A stretch of 64,000 bases of DNA from Gp6-AA40 sp036407095 (GCA_036407095.1 DASWZV010000144.1:1-64000); one strand, 5' to 3'; positions 24,499 to 33,972 are shown, numbered from the stretch's first letter. Numbers and translations: made by a program. The notes: generated by a model not told the origin, from the letters alone.

Positions 24499-25122
24499 GT
24501 GACTAAGAGACGACGCTCCGCCCGTGATTCGAAGGCCTCCGTGTTCCGAGCCGCGGCGCTCGAGTTCTCCGAACGCGGCTACGAGGCGGCGGGCATCGAT
24601 CGCATCGCCGCGCGCGCCCGCCTCAACAAGGCGATGCTCTACTACCACTTCGGCAGCAAGCGCGATCTCTACCTCGAAGTGGTGCGCGAGATGGTGGCCA
24701 CCGTCAACACGCGCGCGCGCGCCATTGCCGACGGACCGGGCACCGCCGAGCAGAAGCTCGATCGCTGGATTGTCGCGATCGTCGAGGAAGCCGCGGCGCG
24801 GCCGTGGTTTCCGCCGATCATGCTGCGTGAGCTGGCCGCGGGCGCTCCTCACTTCGACACCCAGATTTTCAACCTGATGAACGCGGTGTTCGACGCCGTC
24901 AAGGACATCATCGTGCAGGGGCAGCGCGATGGCGTGTTTCGAGACGTCGATCCACTCCTCTCGCACTTGACGATCATGCCGCCCATCCTCATCTACTTCG
25001 CCCGGCAGCGCGTGATGGCCACCTCGAAAGTCACCAAGGGCCTCGCGGCGCCACGGCCGATCGATCAGTTCATCACGCACATGCAGGCCTCGGTACGGGG
25101 CATGCTTCGGAAGCCATCATGA
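24499..25122 (+). CDS. TetR/AcrR-family regulator of the export operon (CecR-like)
   Basis: The 207-residue repressor has an N-terminal HTH (VFRAAALEFSERGYEAAGID, ARLNKAMLYYHFGSKRDLYL) and an all-helical ligand domain. The GTG at 24499 was chosen because the upstream extension is encoded by the intergenic repeat. The stop overlaps the next start (ATGA), so it is the first gene of tetR-hlyD-ATPase-ATPase-permease-permease, the order of cecR-ybhGFSR in enterobacteria. It probably represses the operon from the 24317 operator until a toxic compound binds. Confidence 0.88.
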   Translation: MTKRRRSARDSKASVFRAAALEFSERGYEAAGIDRIAARARLNKAMLYYHFGSKRDLYLEVVREMVATVNTRARAIADGPGTAEQKLDRWIVAIVEEAAARPWFPPIMLRELAAGAPHFDTQIFNLMNAVFDAVKDIIVQGQRDGVFRDVDPLLSHLTIMPPILIYFARQRVMATSKVTKGLAAPRPIDQFITHMQASVRGMLRKPS

Positions 25123-26123
25123 CGCGATACCTGCGCGCCGTGGTCGCGGCACCGCTCGTGCTGGCCGCGTGTAAGACGTCGACACCCGACAACGCGATTC
25201 GCGTCTCGGGCCATGTCGAGGCGACTGAAGTGCAGGTCTCCGCCGAAGTCGGTGGCCGCATCCTCGAACTGAAGGTCGACGAGGGGTCGCGCCTGGTGAT
25301 CGGCGACGTGATCGCAACGCTCGACCCGCGCGACACCGAACTGCAGATTCAGCGCGCGAAGGCCGATCGCGCGGCGGCGCTGGCGCAGCTGCGTCTGCTC
25401 GAAGCGGGATCGCGTGCTGAAGACATCCGCCAGGCGCAGGCCCAAGTGGAGGCGGCGCGCGCCGACGCGATGACGGTCGAGACCGATCTCAAAGCGGCGC
25501 AGCTCGATCTCGATCGCATCGAGGCCTTGCTCAAGGCCTCTGCCGTGTCCGTGCAGCAGCGCGACGATGCCAAGGCGCGGGTCGATGGCGCCCGCGAACG
25601 TCAGCGCGCGGCGAAGGAGCGGGAGCGCGCCGCGCAGGAAACGCTTGCCCGCCTCCAGAAAGGGTCGCGCCCCGAGGAGATCGAGGCAGGACGCGCGCGC
25701 GTGGAGGGCGCCGATGCGCAGATCGCGATTCTCGAGAAGTCCCTCAAGGATGCCGCGGTCGTTGCGCCGGTGTCGGGAGTCGTGACGCAGAAGCTGGTCG
25801 ACGCAGGAGAGGTCGTCATGCGCGGTACGCCGCTCGTCGTCATCACCGACCTCGATCATGCGTGGGCCAACCTGTTCGTCCCCGAGCCGGCGATCCCGCG
25901 CGTGAAGCTCGGTCAATCGGCGACGGTGAGCACGGACGCGGGCGGTCAGTCGCTGTCTGGGACGGTCACCTTCATCTCTCCGAAGGCCGAGTTCACACCT
26001 CGCAACGTGCAGACGGCCGAGGAGCGATCGAAGCTGGTCTATCGAATCAAAGTGACGGTCGACAACCGATCGGGCGTGCTGAAGTCGGGCATGCCGGTCG
26101 ATGCGGAGCTCGCATTGCGATGA
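25119..26123 (+). CDS. HlyD/YbhG-type membrane fusion lipoprotein
   Basis: The 334-residue adaptor has a lipobox (VLAAC, Cys near residue 17) and biotinyl-lipoyl half-motifs (VEATEVQVSAEVGGRILELK; PVSGVVTQKLVDAGEVVMRG). These flank a long coiled-coil hairpin (about 75-215) rich in Ala, Glu, Arg and Gln. It would link the inner-membrane ABC permeases to an outer-membrane channel. ATGA overlaps at both ends show tight translational coupling. No outer-membrane factor is encoded nearby. Confidence 0.9.
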   Translation: MTRYLRAVVAAPLVLAACKTSTPDNAIRVSGHVEATEVQVSAEVGGRILELKVDEGSRLVIGDVIATLDPRDTELQIQRAKADRAAALAQLRLLEAGSRAEDIRQAQAQVEAARADAMTVETDLKAAQLDLDRIEALLKASAVSVQQRDDAKARVDGARERQRAAKERERAAQETLARLQKGSRPEEIEAGRARVEGADAQIAILEKSLKDAAVVAPVSGVVTQKLVDAGEVVMRGTPLVVITDLDHAWANLFVPEPAIPRVKLGQSATVSTDAGGQSLSGTVTFISPKAEFTPRNVQTAEERSKLVYRIKVTVDNRSGVLKSGMPVDAELALR

Positions 26124-27055
26124 CCACCGAGCTCGCGATCGACTTTCGCGCGGTCGTCAAGCGCTACGCCGACGTCGAGGCGATTGCAGGCCTCGACCTC
26201 GAGGTGCGGGCGGGAGAGATGTTCGGCCTGATCGGTCCCGACGGTGCCGGGAAGACGACCGCGATCAGACTGATGTGCGGCTTGCTGCATCCCGAGGCGG
26301 GTCGGATTACCGTGCTCGGTCTCGATCCCCATCGCGATCACGGCCGGCTCACAGAGCGCGTCGGCTATCTCTCGCAGCGATTCAGCTTGTACGGCGACCT
26401 CACCATCGACGAGAACATCGCGTTCTTCGCCGAAGTGCATGGCGTACGTGAGTACGTACAACGCCGCGATCAGCTGCTGTCGATGACGCAGTTGACGCCG
26501 TTCCGAGGCCGGCTCGCCGACCGGCTCTCGGGCGGCATGAAGCAGAAGCTCGCCCTCGCCTGCACCCTCGTTCACGAGCCGGCACTCATTCTGCTCGATG
26601 AACCGACGACCGGCGTCGACCCGGTGTCGCGTCGCGAGTTCTGGAAGCTGCTGTCCGAGTTTCTCGCCGAGGGCATCACGATCCTGATGTCGACGCCGTA
26701 TCTCGACGAAGCCGAACGGTGCACACGCGTGGCGCTGCTCCATGAAGGGCGGGCGCTCGCCATCGACGAGCCGGCACGCCTGCGCACGCTCATTCATGGC
26801 CGGATGCTGGAGCTCGTGACACGCAGTACCGGTGCGGCCGACATCGTGCGGCGGCTGCCCGGCGTCACCGACGCGCAGGTCTTCGGCGAGCGCGTGCACG
26901 TCACTCTCGACGGAGATTCGACGGAGATCGAAGAACGTTTCTCGCGCGCCCTGAAGGACACGGCGCTGGCAGGCGTGCCGATGCGCCGGGTGCCGCCGTC
27001 TCTCGAGGACGTGTTCATCGCGCGCCTGTCGGCGGCGCAGGACGGCCGGGGATGA
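26120..27055 (+). CDS. ABC exporter ATPase (YbhF N-terminal half equivalent)
   Basis: The 311-residue ATPase has Walker A GPDGAGKTTA, Q-loop YLSQRFSLYGDLTIDENIAF, signature LSGGMKQKLALACTLV and Walker B LILLDEPTTGVD. The C-terminal ~80 residues form a DUF4162-like domain. In enterobacterial YbhF two ATPase halves are fused; here they are two separate overlapping genes. The start is ATG 26120, overlapping the hlyD stop; a longer upstream frame is not used. Confidence 0.9.
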   Translation: MTTELAIDFRAVVKRYADVEAIAGLDLEVRAGEMFGLIGPDGAGKTTAIRLMCGLLHPEAGRITVLGLDPHRDHGRLTERVGYLSQRFSLYGDLTIDENIAFFAEVHGVREYVQRRDQLLSMTQLTPFRGRLADRLSGGMKQKLALACTLVHEPALILLDEPTTGVDPVSRREFWKLLSEFLAEGITILMSTPYLDEAERCTRVALLHEGRALAIDEPARLRTLIHGRMLELVTRSTGAADIVRRLPGVTDAQVFGERVHVTLDGDSTEIEERFSRALKDTALAGVPMRRVPPSLEDVFIARLSAAQDGRG

Positions 27056-27984
27056 GCGATAACGCCATCGAGGCTCGTCACCTGACGCGCCGCTTCGGTG
27101 CGTTCGTCGCGGTCAACGACGTGTCCTTCGAAGTGCGCACGGGGGAAGTATTCGGCTTCCTCGGAAGCAACGGCGCCGGCAAATCGACGACGATCCGCAT
27201 GCTCTGCGGTCTGCTGCAGCCGACATCGGGCACCGCGATCGTCGGCGGGATCGACGTCGGCAGCAATCCCGAAGGCGTCAAGCGGCGCATCGGCTACATG
27301 TCGCAGAAGTTCTCGCTCTACGAAAAGCTCACCGTCGATCAGAACATCACGTTCTTTGGCGGGATCTACGGACTGAGCGCGGACCGGCTTGCTGCACGCC
27401 GCGACTTCGTTCTCGACATGGCCGGCCTTCGCGGACGGGAGCGCACGTTGACGGGAGCGCTGTCGGGAGGGTGGCGGCAGCGCCTCGCCCTCGGCTGCGC
27501 GATCCTTCACGAGCCGCCCATTGTCTTTCTCGATGAGCCGACAGGAGGCGTCGACCCGTTGTCACGCCGCCAGTTCTGGCGCCTGATCGATGGGCTCTCG
27601 CGAAGCGGCGTCGCGGTCCTGGTCACGACACACTACCTCGACGAGGCCGAGCACTGCCATCGCATCGCGATCATCCAGGCCGGCCGCCTCGCCGCGCATG
27701 GCACCGTCGACGAGTTGAAGTCCGCGTTCGCCTCTCGACCGATCCTCGAAATCCGCGCGCCCGAAGCGGTGCAGGTGATGCGCGCGCTCGACGCGATGCC
27801 CGACGTCGAGAAGACGAGCATCTTCGGCACCGCGGTGCACGCGGTGCTCACATCGATGGAGACGACACCCGAGTCGATCGAAAAACGATTGACCGATGCC
27901 GGCCTCGTGATCACCTCGTGCGGGCGGGTCGAGCCGTCGCTCGAGGATGTGTTCCTCGACGTCGCCGAGAAGGCGGCCGCATGA
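27052..27984 (+). CDS. ABC exporter ATPase (YbhF C-terminal half equivalent)
   Basis: The 310-residue ATPase has Walker A GSNGAGKSTTIRML, Q-loop YMSQKFSLYEKLTVDQNITF, signature LSGGWRQRLALGCAIL and Walker B IVFLDEPTGGVDP, with a C-terminal regulatory extension. It is about as similar to the preceding ATPase as the two halves of YbhF are to each other, suggesting a heterodimeric motor. It starts within the stop of the first ATPase gene and overlaps the next gene by ATGA. Confidence 0.9.
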   Translation: MSDNAIEARHLTRRFGAFVAVNDVSFEVRTGEVFGFLGSNGAGKSTTIRMLCGLLQPTSGTAIVGGIDVGSNPEGVKRRIGYMSQKFSLYEKLTVDQNITFFGGIYGLSADRLAARRDFVLDMAGLRGRERTLTGALSGGWRQRLALGCAILHEPPIVFLDEPTGGVDPLSRRQFWRLIDGLSRSGVAVLVTTHYLDEAEHCHRIAIIQAGRLAAHGTVDELKSAFASRPILEIRAPEAVQVMRALDAMPDVEKTSIFGTAVHAVLTSMETTPESIEKRLTDAGLVITSCGRVEPSLEDVFLDVAEKAAA

Positions 27985-29108
27985 CGTCGGTGTGGAAGAC
28001 GCTTGCCGTGGCGCGCAAGGAGATGCGTCAGATCGTCCGCGATCGACGGACGCTCCTCATCCTGCTCTTCGTGCCCGCATTCTTTCTGCTGGTGTACGGC
28101 TACGCACTGAACTTCGACATCCGCCACGTCAGCATCGCCGTGCAGGACAACGATCGCAGCACCGCCAGCCGTGAGGTCATCTCCGCGTTCGTCAACTCGG
28201 GCTACTTCGATCTCTACGCCGAAGCCCCGGATAACGACACCATCTCACGCATCATCGACCGGAACCTCGTTCGCGGAGTGCTCGTGATTCCGACCCGCTT
28301 CGGCGCCGATGTCGCGGCCGGGCGGCCGACGAGCGTGCAGTTCATCGTCAACGGCGACAACGCCAACACCGCGACGACGGTCGTCGGCTATGCCATCGGC
28401 CTGATCGGCTCGCTGTCGGCGCACTACGAGCTGCAGGCGCGCGTCGGGTCGCCTGGGGGGCCGCTGCTCAGTGTCGAACCGCGCGTGTTCTACAACTCGG
28501 AGCTCCGCAGCACCCTCTTTCTCGTCCCCGGCCTGATCGCGTACATCGCGATGCTGACGGCCGTGGTCTCCACCGCGCTCTCGATCGTGCGCGAAAAGGA
28601 GGCCGGGACGATGGAGCAGGTCAGGATGGCGCCGATCGGCCCGGTGCCGTACATCCTGGGGAAGACCGCGCCGTACTTCGTGATCTCACTCGTCTCGGCG
28701 ATGGGCATCGTTGCCGCCGCGATGATCATGTTCGACATGCCCATGCGGGGGTCGTGGCTCGTGCTCCTCGGGGTGATCTCGCTGTTTCTGGTCGGCGCGC
28801 TCGGATTGGGTCTGTTGATTTCGAGCATCGCCGAGACACAGCAGGTGGCCTTCCAGGTCGCGCTGCTGACCTCGTTTCTGCCCACGCTCATGCTGTCGGG
28901 GTTCATCTTTCCGATCGCAAGCATGCCGACGTTTCTGCAAATCGTGACGCGGGTTGTACCGGCCCGCTATTTCCTGTCAGCGCTCAGAGGCATCGTGCTG
29001 AAGGGGACCGGACCGTTGGTGTTCTGGCAGGACCTTGTCGCGCTCGGCGTGTTCGCAGTCGCGATTCTCGGGTTGGCGTCTTTGCGGTTGCGCCGGCAGT
29101 GGGCCTGA
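27981..29108 (+). CDS. ABC-2 type export permease (YbhS-like)
   Basis: The 375-residue membrane protein has one N-terminal helix (LLILLFVPAFFLLVYGYALN), a large periplasmic domain (about 45-175, STASREVISAFVNSGYFDLY) and a five-helix C-terminal bundle with the ABC2 motif REKEAGTMEQVRMAPIGPVPYI. It pairs with the next gene product. ATG 27981 overlaps the ATPase stop. It probably exports lipophilic drugs or envelope compounds; YbhFSR exports drugs and cations in E. coli. Confidence 0.9.
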   Translation: MTSVWKTLAVARKEMRQIVRDRRTLLILLFVPAFFLLVYGYALNFDIRHVSIAVQDNDRSTASREVISAFVNSGYFDLYAEAPDNDTISRIIDRNLVRGVLVIPTRFGADVAAGRPTSVQFIVNGDNANTATTVVGYAIGLIGSLSAHYELQARVGSPGGPLLSVEPRVFYNSELRSTLFLVPGLIAYIAMLTAVVSTALSIVREKEAGTMEQVRMAPIGPVPYILGKTAPYFVISLVSAMGIVAAAMIMFDMPMRGSWLVLLGVISLFLVGALGLGLLISSIAETQQVAFQVALLTSFLPTLMLSGFIFPIASMPTFLQIVTRVVPARYFLSALRGIVLKGTGPLVFWQDLVALGVFAVAILGLASLRLRRQWA

Positions 29109-29112
29109 CCCG

Positions 29113-30228
29113 ATGACACGACTGCTGCACGTCATCCGCAAAGAGTTTCTCGAGCTGCGACAGGACCCGCGTCTTTTCAGCATCGTCATCATCGCGCCGC
29201 TCGTGCAGCTGACCATGCTGGGTTACGCCGCCACGACCGATGTCCGGAATGTTCCGATGCTGGTCATCGACCAGGACGCGACGTCGGAAAGCCGCGATCT
29301 GGTCTCCCGCTTCGAAGCCTCGGGCAACTTCGTCGTCGTCGATCGCATGGCCACGTCAGATCGGATCGATCAGTATCTCGACAGCGGCCGCGCCTGGATG
29401 GTGCTGCAGATTCCGGGGAAGTACGGCGATCAGGTACGAGCCGGTGAGCCGACTGTCGTGCAAGTGGTGGCCGACGGAACCGATGCCAACTCGACGAACG
29501 TCGCGCTGGGCTACACCGGCACGCTGATCGCGTCGTTCGCCCGCGAGCTCGCCGCACAGTCCGGTCACGGACCGGCGACGCCGCTCATCTCGGCCGACGT
29601 GCGCGTGTGGTTCAACCCGCAGCTCGAAAGCAAAGACTTCATGATCCCGGGGATCATCGCGCTGCTGCTGCTCGTCATCACCACCAACCTGTCATCGATG
29701 GCGATCGTGCGCGAGCGCGAGCTCGGCACCCTGGAGCAGTTGAACGTCACGCCGATCGCACGGTGGGAGCTGATTCTCGGCAAGATGCTGCCGTACGCGC
29801 TCATCGGCCTCATTGACGTCCTGCTGGTGGTCGTCGTCGCGCTGTTCTGGTTCAACGTGCCCTTGCGCGGCAGTTTTCCGCTGCTGATCGTGATGTGCCT
29901 CATCTACCTGATGACGACGCTGGGGCTGGGGCTGTTCGTGTCGACGATTTCATCGACGCAGCAGCAGGCGATGATGACCGCGTCGTTCTTCTTCCTGATC
30001 CCGATGGTGTTCCTCTCGGGATTCGTGTTCCCAATCGAAAACATGCCGGCGATCGTGCAGCCGGTGACGTATCTGATACCGCTTCGGTATTTCCTGATCA
30101 TCCTGCGCGGGATCTTTCTCAAGGGCGTCGGGCTCGAGACGTTCTGGCGCGAGGCCCTGGCGCTGACCGCCTGGGGTGTCGGCATCCTGACGCTTGCGAC
30201 GCTGCGATCGTCGAAGCGGTCGGCCTGA
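29113..30228 (+). CDS. ABC-2 type export permease (YbhR-like)
   Basis: The 371-residue second permease has the same plan as its neighbour: N-terminal helix (FSIVIIAPLVQLTMLGYAAT), periplasmic domain, then helices with RERELGTLEQLNVTPIARWE and FLSGFVFPIENMPAIVQPVT. It starts 4 bases after the upstream stop. It completes a two-permease, two-ATPase exporter. The operon ends at a REP-like hairpin immediately downstream. Confidence 0.9.
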   Translation: MTRLLHVIRKEFLELRQDPRLFSIVIIAPLVQLTMLGYAATTDVRNVPMLVIDQDATSESRDLVSRFEASGNFVVVDRMATSDRIDQYLDSGRAWMVLQIPGKYGDQVRAGEPTVVQVVADGTDANSTNVALGYTGTLIASFARELAAQSGHGPATPLISADVRVWFNPQLESKDFMIPGIIALLLLVITTNLSSMAIVRERELGTLEQLNVTPIARWELILGKMLPYALIGLIDVLLVVVVALFWFNVPLRGSFPLLIVMCLIYLMTTLGLGLFVSTISSTQQQAMMTASFFFLIPMVFLSGFVFPIENMPAIVQPVTYLIPLRYFLIILRGIFLKGVGLETFWREALALTAWGVGILTLATLRSSKRSA

Positions 30229-30234
30229 CGTGTA

Positions 30235-30296
30235 GCGCGCGGGCTCAAGCCCGCGCTCTACGACCTGGTCGCCGAAGCCCGCGCTCTACGTCCCTC
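30235..30296. repeat. REP-like palindrome (CGTAGAGCGCGGGCTTGAGCC type)
   Basis: GCGCGGGCT-CA-AGCCCGCGC forms a 9-bp hairpin flanked by GTAG/CTAC bases; a half copy (GAAGCCCGCGCTCTACG) follows. The same architecture occurs twice, as perfect inverted copies, at 50551-50618. It probably terminates the export operon. Confidence 0.8.
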
Positions 30297-30310
30297 ACCT
30301 CAGCCTGGTG

Positions 30311-30316
30311 CATAGT
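30311..30316 (+). promoter_or_regulatory. -10-like box six bases before a GTG start
   Basis: CATAGT, six bases, then GTG at 30323. The arrangement matches the leaderless pattern seen at several other genes in the window. Confidence 0.4.
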
Positions 30317-30322
30317 AGACGC

Positions 30323-32734
30323 GTGCGCTGGATGGTTCGGCCGTTCCTCGTGTATTCGGCTGTTGCCGTGGTCACGACGTGGCCGCTCGTACTCCACCCA
30401 TCGTCGCTCATCGGCGCACCCGTCGGCCCTGGAGATCCGTTTCTCTATCTCTGGGTGCTGGGGTGGGGCATGCACGCGATCCTGCACGATCCGCTCACCC
30501 TGCTGACGGGGGAGGTCTTCAACGCCAACATCTTTCATCCAGCCGTCGGGACGCTGACCTACTCCGACCATCTGTTGCTTCAAAGCCTCGTGCTCTCGCC
30601 GTTGTACGCCGTCACCGGCGATGTGACGCTGTGCTACAACGTGCTGCTCGTCGGCTCGCTCGTCGCAAGCGCGCTCGCGATGCATGCCTTCGTGCGCGAG
30701 GTCGTCGGTTCGTCCGGCGGCGCCTATCTCGCGGGGCTTGCGTGGGGATTTGGATCGTTCCGCTTCGCGCACCTGCTGCACGTGCAGCTGCAGGCGCTCT
30801 ACTTTCTGCCCCTGACGTTTCTCTTTCTGCATCGGCTGATTGCGGGCCGTCGCTTGCGAACCGCCATCGCTCTGGGACTGTCTCTCGGACTCCAGACCGT
30901 CTCGTCGGCCTACTACGGTGTGATTGGCGGCCTCGGACTGCTCTGTGCGGGGCTGGTGCTCGTCGTCGCAACTGGGCGTCGATGGGACGGCCTCCTCGTC
31001 AAGCGCCTGCTCGTGGCTGGTGCCGTTGCGGGCGTACTGGTCCTGCCGCTTGCCGCCGTCTACCTGCGAGTGCAGCAATCGGAAGGATTCGGCCGCAGTT
31101 TGTATGAGGCCAGCCGGAGCGCCGCGTATGCGACGAGCTATCTGCAGGTGCCGCCAGGCAACCTGATTTACGGTCGCACTGAACTCCTGCGGGATCATCG
31201 CGAGCCCGCGAGCGGCGGTCCTCCCCGCACGGGACCCGAACGCGAGCTCTTTCCCGGATTCACCATCGTGCTGCTCGCCGCATGCGGCCTGTGGTGGGGA
31301 CGACGGGGTGAGGCGCGTCCACTCGTGATCGCGATGAGCGTTCTCGCGATCGTCGGATTCCTGCTCTCACTGGGGCCGGACGGTCTTCGTACGATCTACG
31401 CGACACTGCATCGATATGTGTTCGGCTTTCAGGCGATTCGTGCGCCGGCACGGTTCGCCGTGCTCGTCTTCTTCGGGCTCTCGACGCTGGCAGCTCTTGG
31501 CTGGCGCGAGCTTCAGGTCCGTCTGGCGCAAGGACCGTCGCTCGCCTTGCGCTCCGTGCCTGTGGCGTTGATCGCCATCGCTTCACTCGAGTTTCTTCAC
31601 CTGCCTGTCACGCTGGCATCGGCGCCGCCCCTGCGCACCGACGTCGGTCGTTGGCTGCAGCGCGAGCCCGGGCCTGGAGCGGTCGCCGTGCTGCCCTTGA
31701 CGATCGACGTCGAGAACACTCCGGCCATGGTGCAATCGCTGGAGCATCGTCGTCCACTGCTGAACGGATACAGCGGCCAGCGGCCCGCGTTCTATCCGTC
31801 GCTCGTCGACGCCCTGAGCGCCTTTCCATCGCAGGAGGCGCTGCTCGCGCTGCTCGAGAGCGACGTACGTTTCGTGGTCGTTCCACGGCCTGTGTCCCTA
31901 GCCGATGGTCCGCTCGTCGAGCGTGCCCGCTTCGCAGATGGAACGATCTACGAACTGCGATGGTCGCCCGAGATTGAGGCGCGGCTCCGAGGGCTCGCGG
32001 CGTTCGAGCCTCCGGCGCCGGGGCCCGTGCCGTTTCATAGTGGTGAGACGGCCTCTTATACGGTTGTCTGGAGCGGCGCGGGCAACGTCACCGCGGGCAC
32101 GGTGGTCATGAAGGTCGAAGGCCCGCCGTATCGCTTCGTTGTCACGGCCGACACTGCCGCCTGGATCGCGCGTTTCTATGAGGTCCATGCAGTGCTGACA
32201 ACGACAACGGACGATGCCCTGATGACAGAGCGGCACGATCGCCGTCTGCGCGAAGGTTCACGGTCGGTGAATCGGATCTACGACTTCGACAGCACACGAG
32301 GCGTCGTCCGGATTGGACAGTCTGAGGAGGACGCGCGGTCGCCTCAGGCCGTCGTGCTCCCGCTCGCGGCGCATGCCCGCGACTCACTCGCGGCGCTCTT
32401 CTATGCCCGCACCCTGCCACTGACTGTCGGCGGACGGTATCGCATGCCGGTCAACGACGGTGGGCGCAACAGCATCGTCGAGTTCGCCGTGAACGGTCCC
32501 GAGACCATCGTCGTGCAGGGGCAATCGAGACAGGCCCTTCGAATCGATCCGCGGATCGAGCACCGGGTCGAACGGCGCACGGCGCCGTCGGCGACGCTGT
32601 GGCTCGACGCGGCGGCCTCGCATGTGCCGCTCGCGATCGACGTCGATGCGGCGTTTGGGCGCATTCGACTGGAGCTCACGCACTATGAACCTGGTGCGGC
32701 AGCAGTCGATCGCGAACGGAAGCCGTCACAGTAG
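30323..32734 (+). CDS. Polytopic membrane protein fused to a C-terminal DUF3108 domain
   Basis: The 803-residue protein has about eleven hydrophobic helices in residues 1-430 (FLVYSAVAVVTTWPLVLHPS; AYLAGLAWGFGSFRFAHLLH), a GT-C-like topology with an Asp-containing first loop (GPGDPFLYLW). A periplasmic segment follows (about 430-570), then a DUF3108 beta-domain (about 575-790; GETASYTVVWSGAGNVTAGT). DUF3108 normally occurs as a separate periplasmic protein. The fusion suggests the membrane part makes or passes a glycolipid sensed or carried by DUF3108; this is inference. GTG 30308 is an alternative start. Confidence 0.75.
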   Translation: MRWMVRPFLVYSAVAVVTTWPLVLHPSSLIGAPVGPGDPFLYLWVLGWGMHAILHDPLTLLTGEVFNANIFHPAVGTLTYSDHLLLQSLVLSPLYAVTGDVTLCYNVLLVGSLVASALAMHAFVREVVGSSGGAYLAGLAWGFGSFRFAHLLHVQLQALYFLPLTFLFLHRLIAGRRLRTAIALGLSLGLQTVSSAYYGVIGGLGLLCAGLVLVVATGRRWDGLLVKRLLVAGAVAGVLVLPLAAVYLRVQQSEGFGRSLYEASRSAAYATSYLQVPPGNLIYGRTELLRDHREPASGGPPRTGPERELFPGFTIVLLAACGLWWGRRGEARPLVIAMSVLAIVGFLLSLGPDGLRTIYATLHRYVFGFQAIRAPARFAVLVFFGLSTLAALGWRELQVRLAQGPSLALRSVPVALIAIASLEFLHLPVTLASAPPLRTDVGRWLQREPGPGAVAVLPLTIDVENTPAMVQSLEHRRPLLNGYSGQRPAFYPSLVDALSAFPSQEALLALLESDVRFVVVPRPVSLADGPLVERARFADGTIYELRWSPEIEARLRGLAAFEPPAPGPVPFHSGETASYTVVWSGAGNVTAGTVVMKVEGPPYRFVVTADTAAWIARFYEVHAVLTTTTDDALMTERHDRRLREGSRSVNRIYDFDSTRGVVRIGQSEEDARSPQAVVLPLAAHARDSLAALFYARTLPLTVGGRYRMPVNDGGRNSIVEFAVNGPETIVVQGQSRQALRIDPRIEHRVERRTAPSATLWLDAAASHVPLAIDVDAAFGRIRLELTHYEPGAAAVDRERKPSQ

Positions 32735-32752
32735 CTGGACGTCGGGACTCCG

Positions 32753-32796
32753 AAGGTCAAAAGGCCTTTGACCTTTGACCGACAAGGTCCAGGCAC
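32753..32796. repeat. AAGGTCAAA hairpin between convergent genes
   Basis: AAGGTCAAA (32753-32761) pairs with TTTGACCTT (32767-32775), followed by more GACC/GGTC words. It separates two convergent genes and the GGACCCTGG just beyond supplies the last codons of the sugar dehydrogenase. Confidence 0.7.
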
Positions 32797-33972
32797 TCAG
32801 GACCCTGGAGAGATCCTCAGAATCCGATCGTCGCCCATGGCCGGTGTGCCGCGTCCATCGCGGTTGTTCGTGGAGATGTACATGTTCCCGTCGGGTCCCA
32901 TGATCACATCGCGCAGTCGACCGAACGTCCCGTCGAGCAGTCGCTCCTGCGAAGCAATGCGCTGTCCAGCGCTGTCGAGCGTCACGCGCAACAAGTGAGT
33001 GCCGCGCAACGTGGCGATGAAGAGGTTGTTCTCGAACTGTGGGATCCGCGAGCCGCGATAGAACGCTGAGCCGGACGGGGCGATCGCAGGGTTGAAGAAC
33101 GTAATCGGAATCTCCATGCCGGGCATCGTGTCGTTGCCTTCGATGCGTGGCCACCCGAAGTTCTGACCGGACTGGAGACGGTTGATCTCGTCGTTGCCGA
33201 TGTTCCCGTGCTCGTCTTCCCAGATGGCGCCGGTTGAGGGATGCCACGCGATCCCTTGCGGATTGCGATGCCCGTACGTGAACACCAGCGAGCTGAATTG
33301 ATTTCCCGCCGCTGCCGAGCCGTCTCGATTGAGGCGGAGAATCTTTCCCGCGAGCGACGAGATGTCCTGCGCGAGACCCTGCGTCGACGCGTCGCCGGTG
33401 GTCGCATACAGCAGCCCGTCGGGCCCGAACTTCAGCCGGCCACCGTCGTGAATGGACGAGGCTGGGATGTTGTCCACCAGGACCGCCCGCTCTCCAAGCT
33501 TGCCGTTGACCTCGCGGTAGCGCACGATCCGATTGACGCCGCTGTTATTGGCGACCTGCGCCGAGTAATACAGATAGACGAAATGCGTCTGCGCGAACTG
33601 CGGATCGAGCGCAAGGCCGAGCAGCCCTGCCTCGCCGGATGCGAACACCCCCTCGATGGGCGAGGTATCGAACGCCCCGGTCGTGAGGTTGATGGCCAGC
33701 ACACGCCCAGGGCGCTCGGTCACGAAGAGGCGGCCGTCCGGTGCGAATTCCATCGCCCACGGCACTTCGACATTGTTGAAGACGGTCTCGACACGGAAGC
33801 GCGCACCGTCGCGGGTCGTGAACGAATCGCCCCCTGTTGATGGGGGAGGAGTAGTGGTCGAGTTGTTGTCGCACGCGCGCGTCGTCACGGTTTGCGTCAC
33901 GAGCGCGAGGACCAGTACGCCACTGCTGACGGCTGTCCACACAACGCGATCATGCCATGAAAGTTCATGCAT
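32797..33972 (-). CDS. PQQ-dependent aldose sugar dehydrogenase (GSDH family)
   Basis: The 391-residue exported six-bladed beta-propeller has an N-terminal hydrophobic signal (VVWTAVSSGVLVLALVTQTV) and a Cys near residue 34, possibly lipidated. Conserved motifs are VPWAMEFAPDGRLFVTERPG, GEAGLLGLALDPQF, HDGGRLKFGPDGLLYATTGD, GHRNPQGIAWHP and EDEHGNIGNDEINRLQSGQN. These proteins oxidise aldoses in the periplasm using PQQ. ATG 33972 was chosen because it starts the signal peptide. No pqq genes are nearby. Confidence 0.9.
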   Translation of the reverse strand: MHELSWHDRVVWTAVSSGVLVLALVTQTVTTRACDNNSTTTPPPSTGGDSFTTRDGARFRVETVFNNVEVPWAMEFAPDGRLFVTERPGRVLAINLTTGAFDTSPIEGVFASGEAGLLGLALDPQFAQTHFVYLYYSAQVANNSGVNRIVRYREVNGKLGERAVLVDNIPASSIHDGGRLKFGPDGLLYATTGDASTQGLAQDISSLAGKILRLNRDGSAAAGNQFSSLVFTYGHRNPQGIAWHPSTGAIWEDEHGNIGNDEINRLQSGQNFGWPRIEGNDTMPGMEIPITFFNPAIAPSGSAFYRGSRIPQFENNLFIATLRGTHLLRVTLDSAGQRIASQERLLDGTFGRLRDVIMGPDGNMYISTNNRDGRGTPAMGDDRILRISPGS

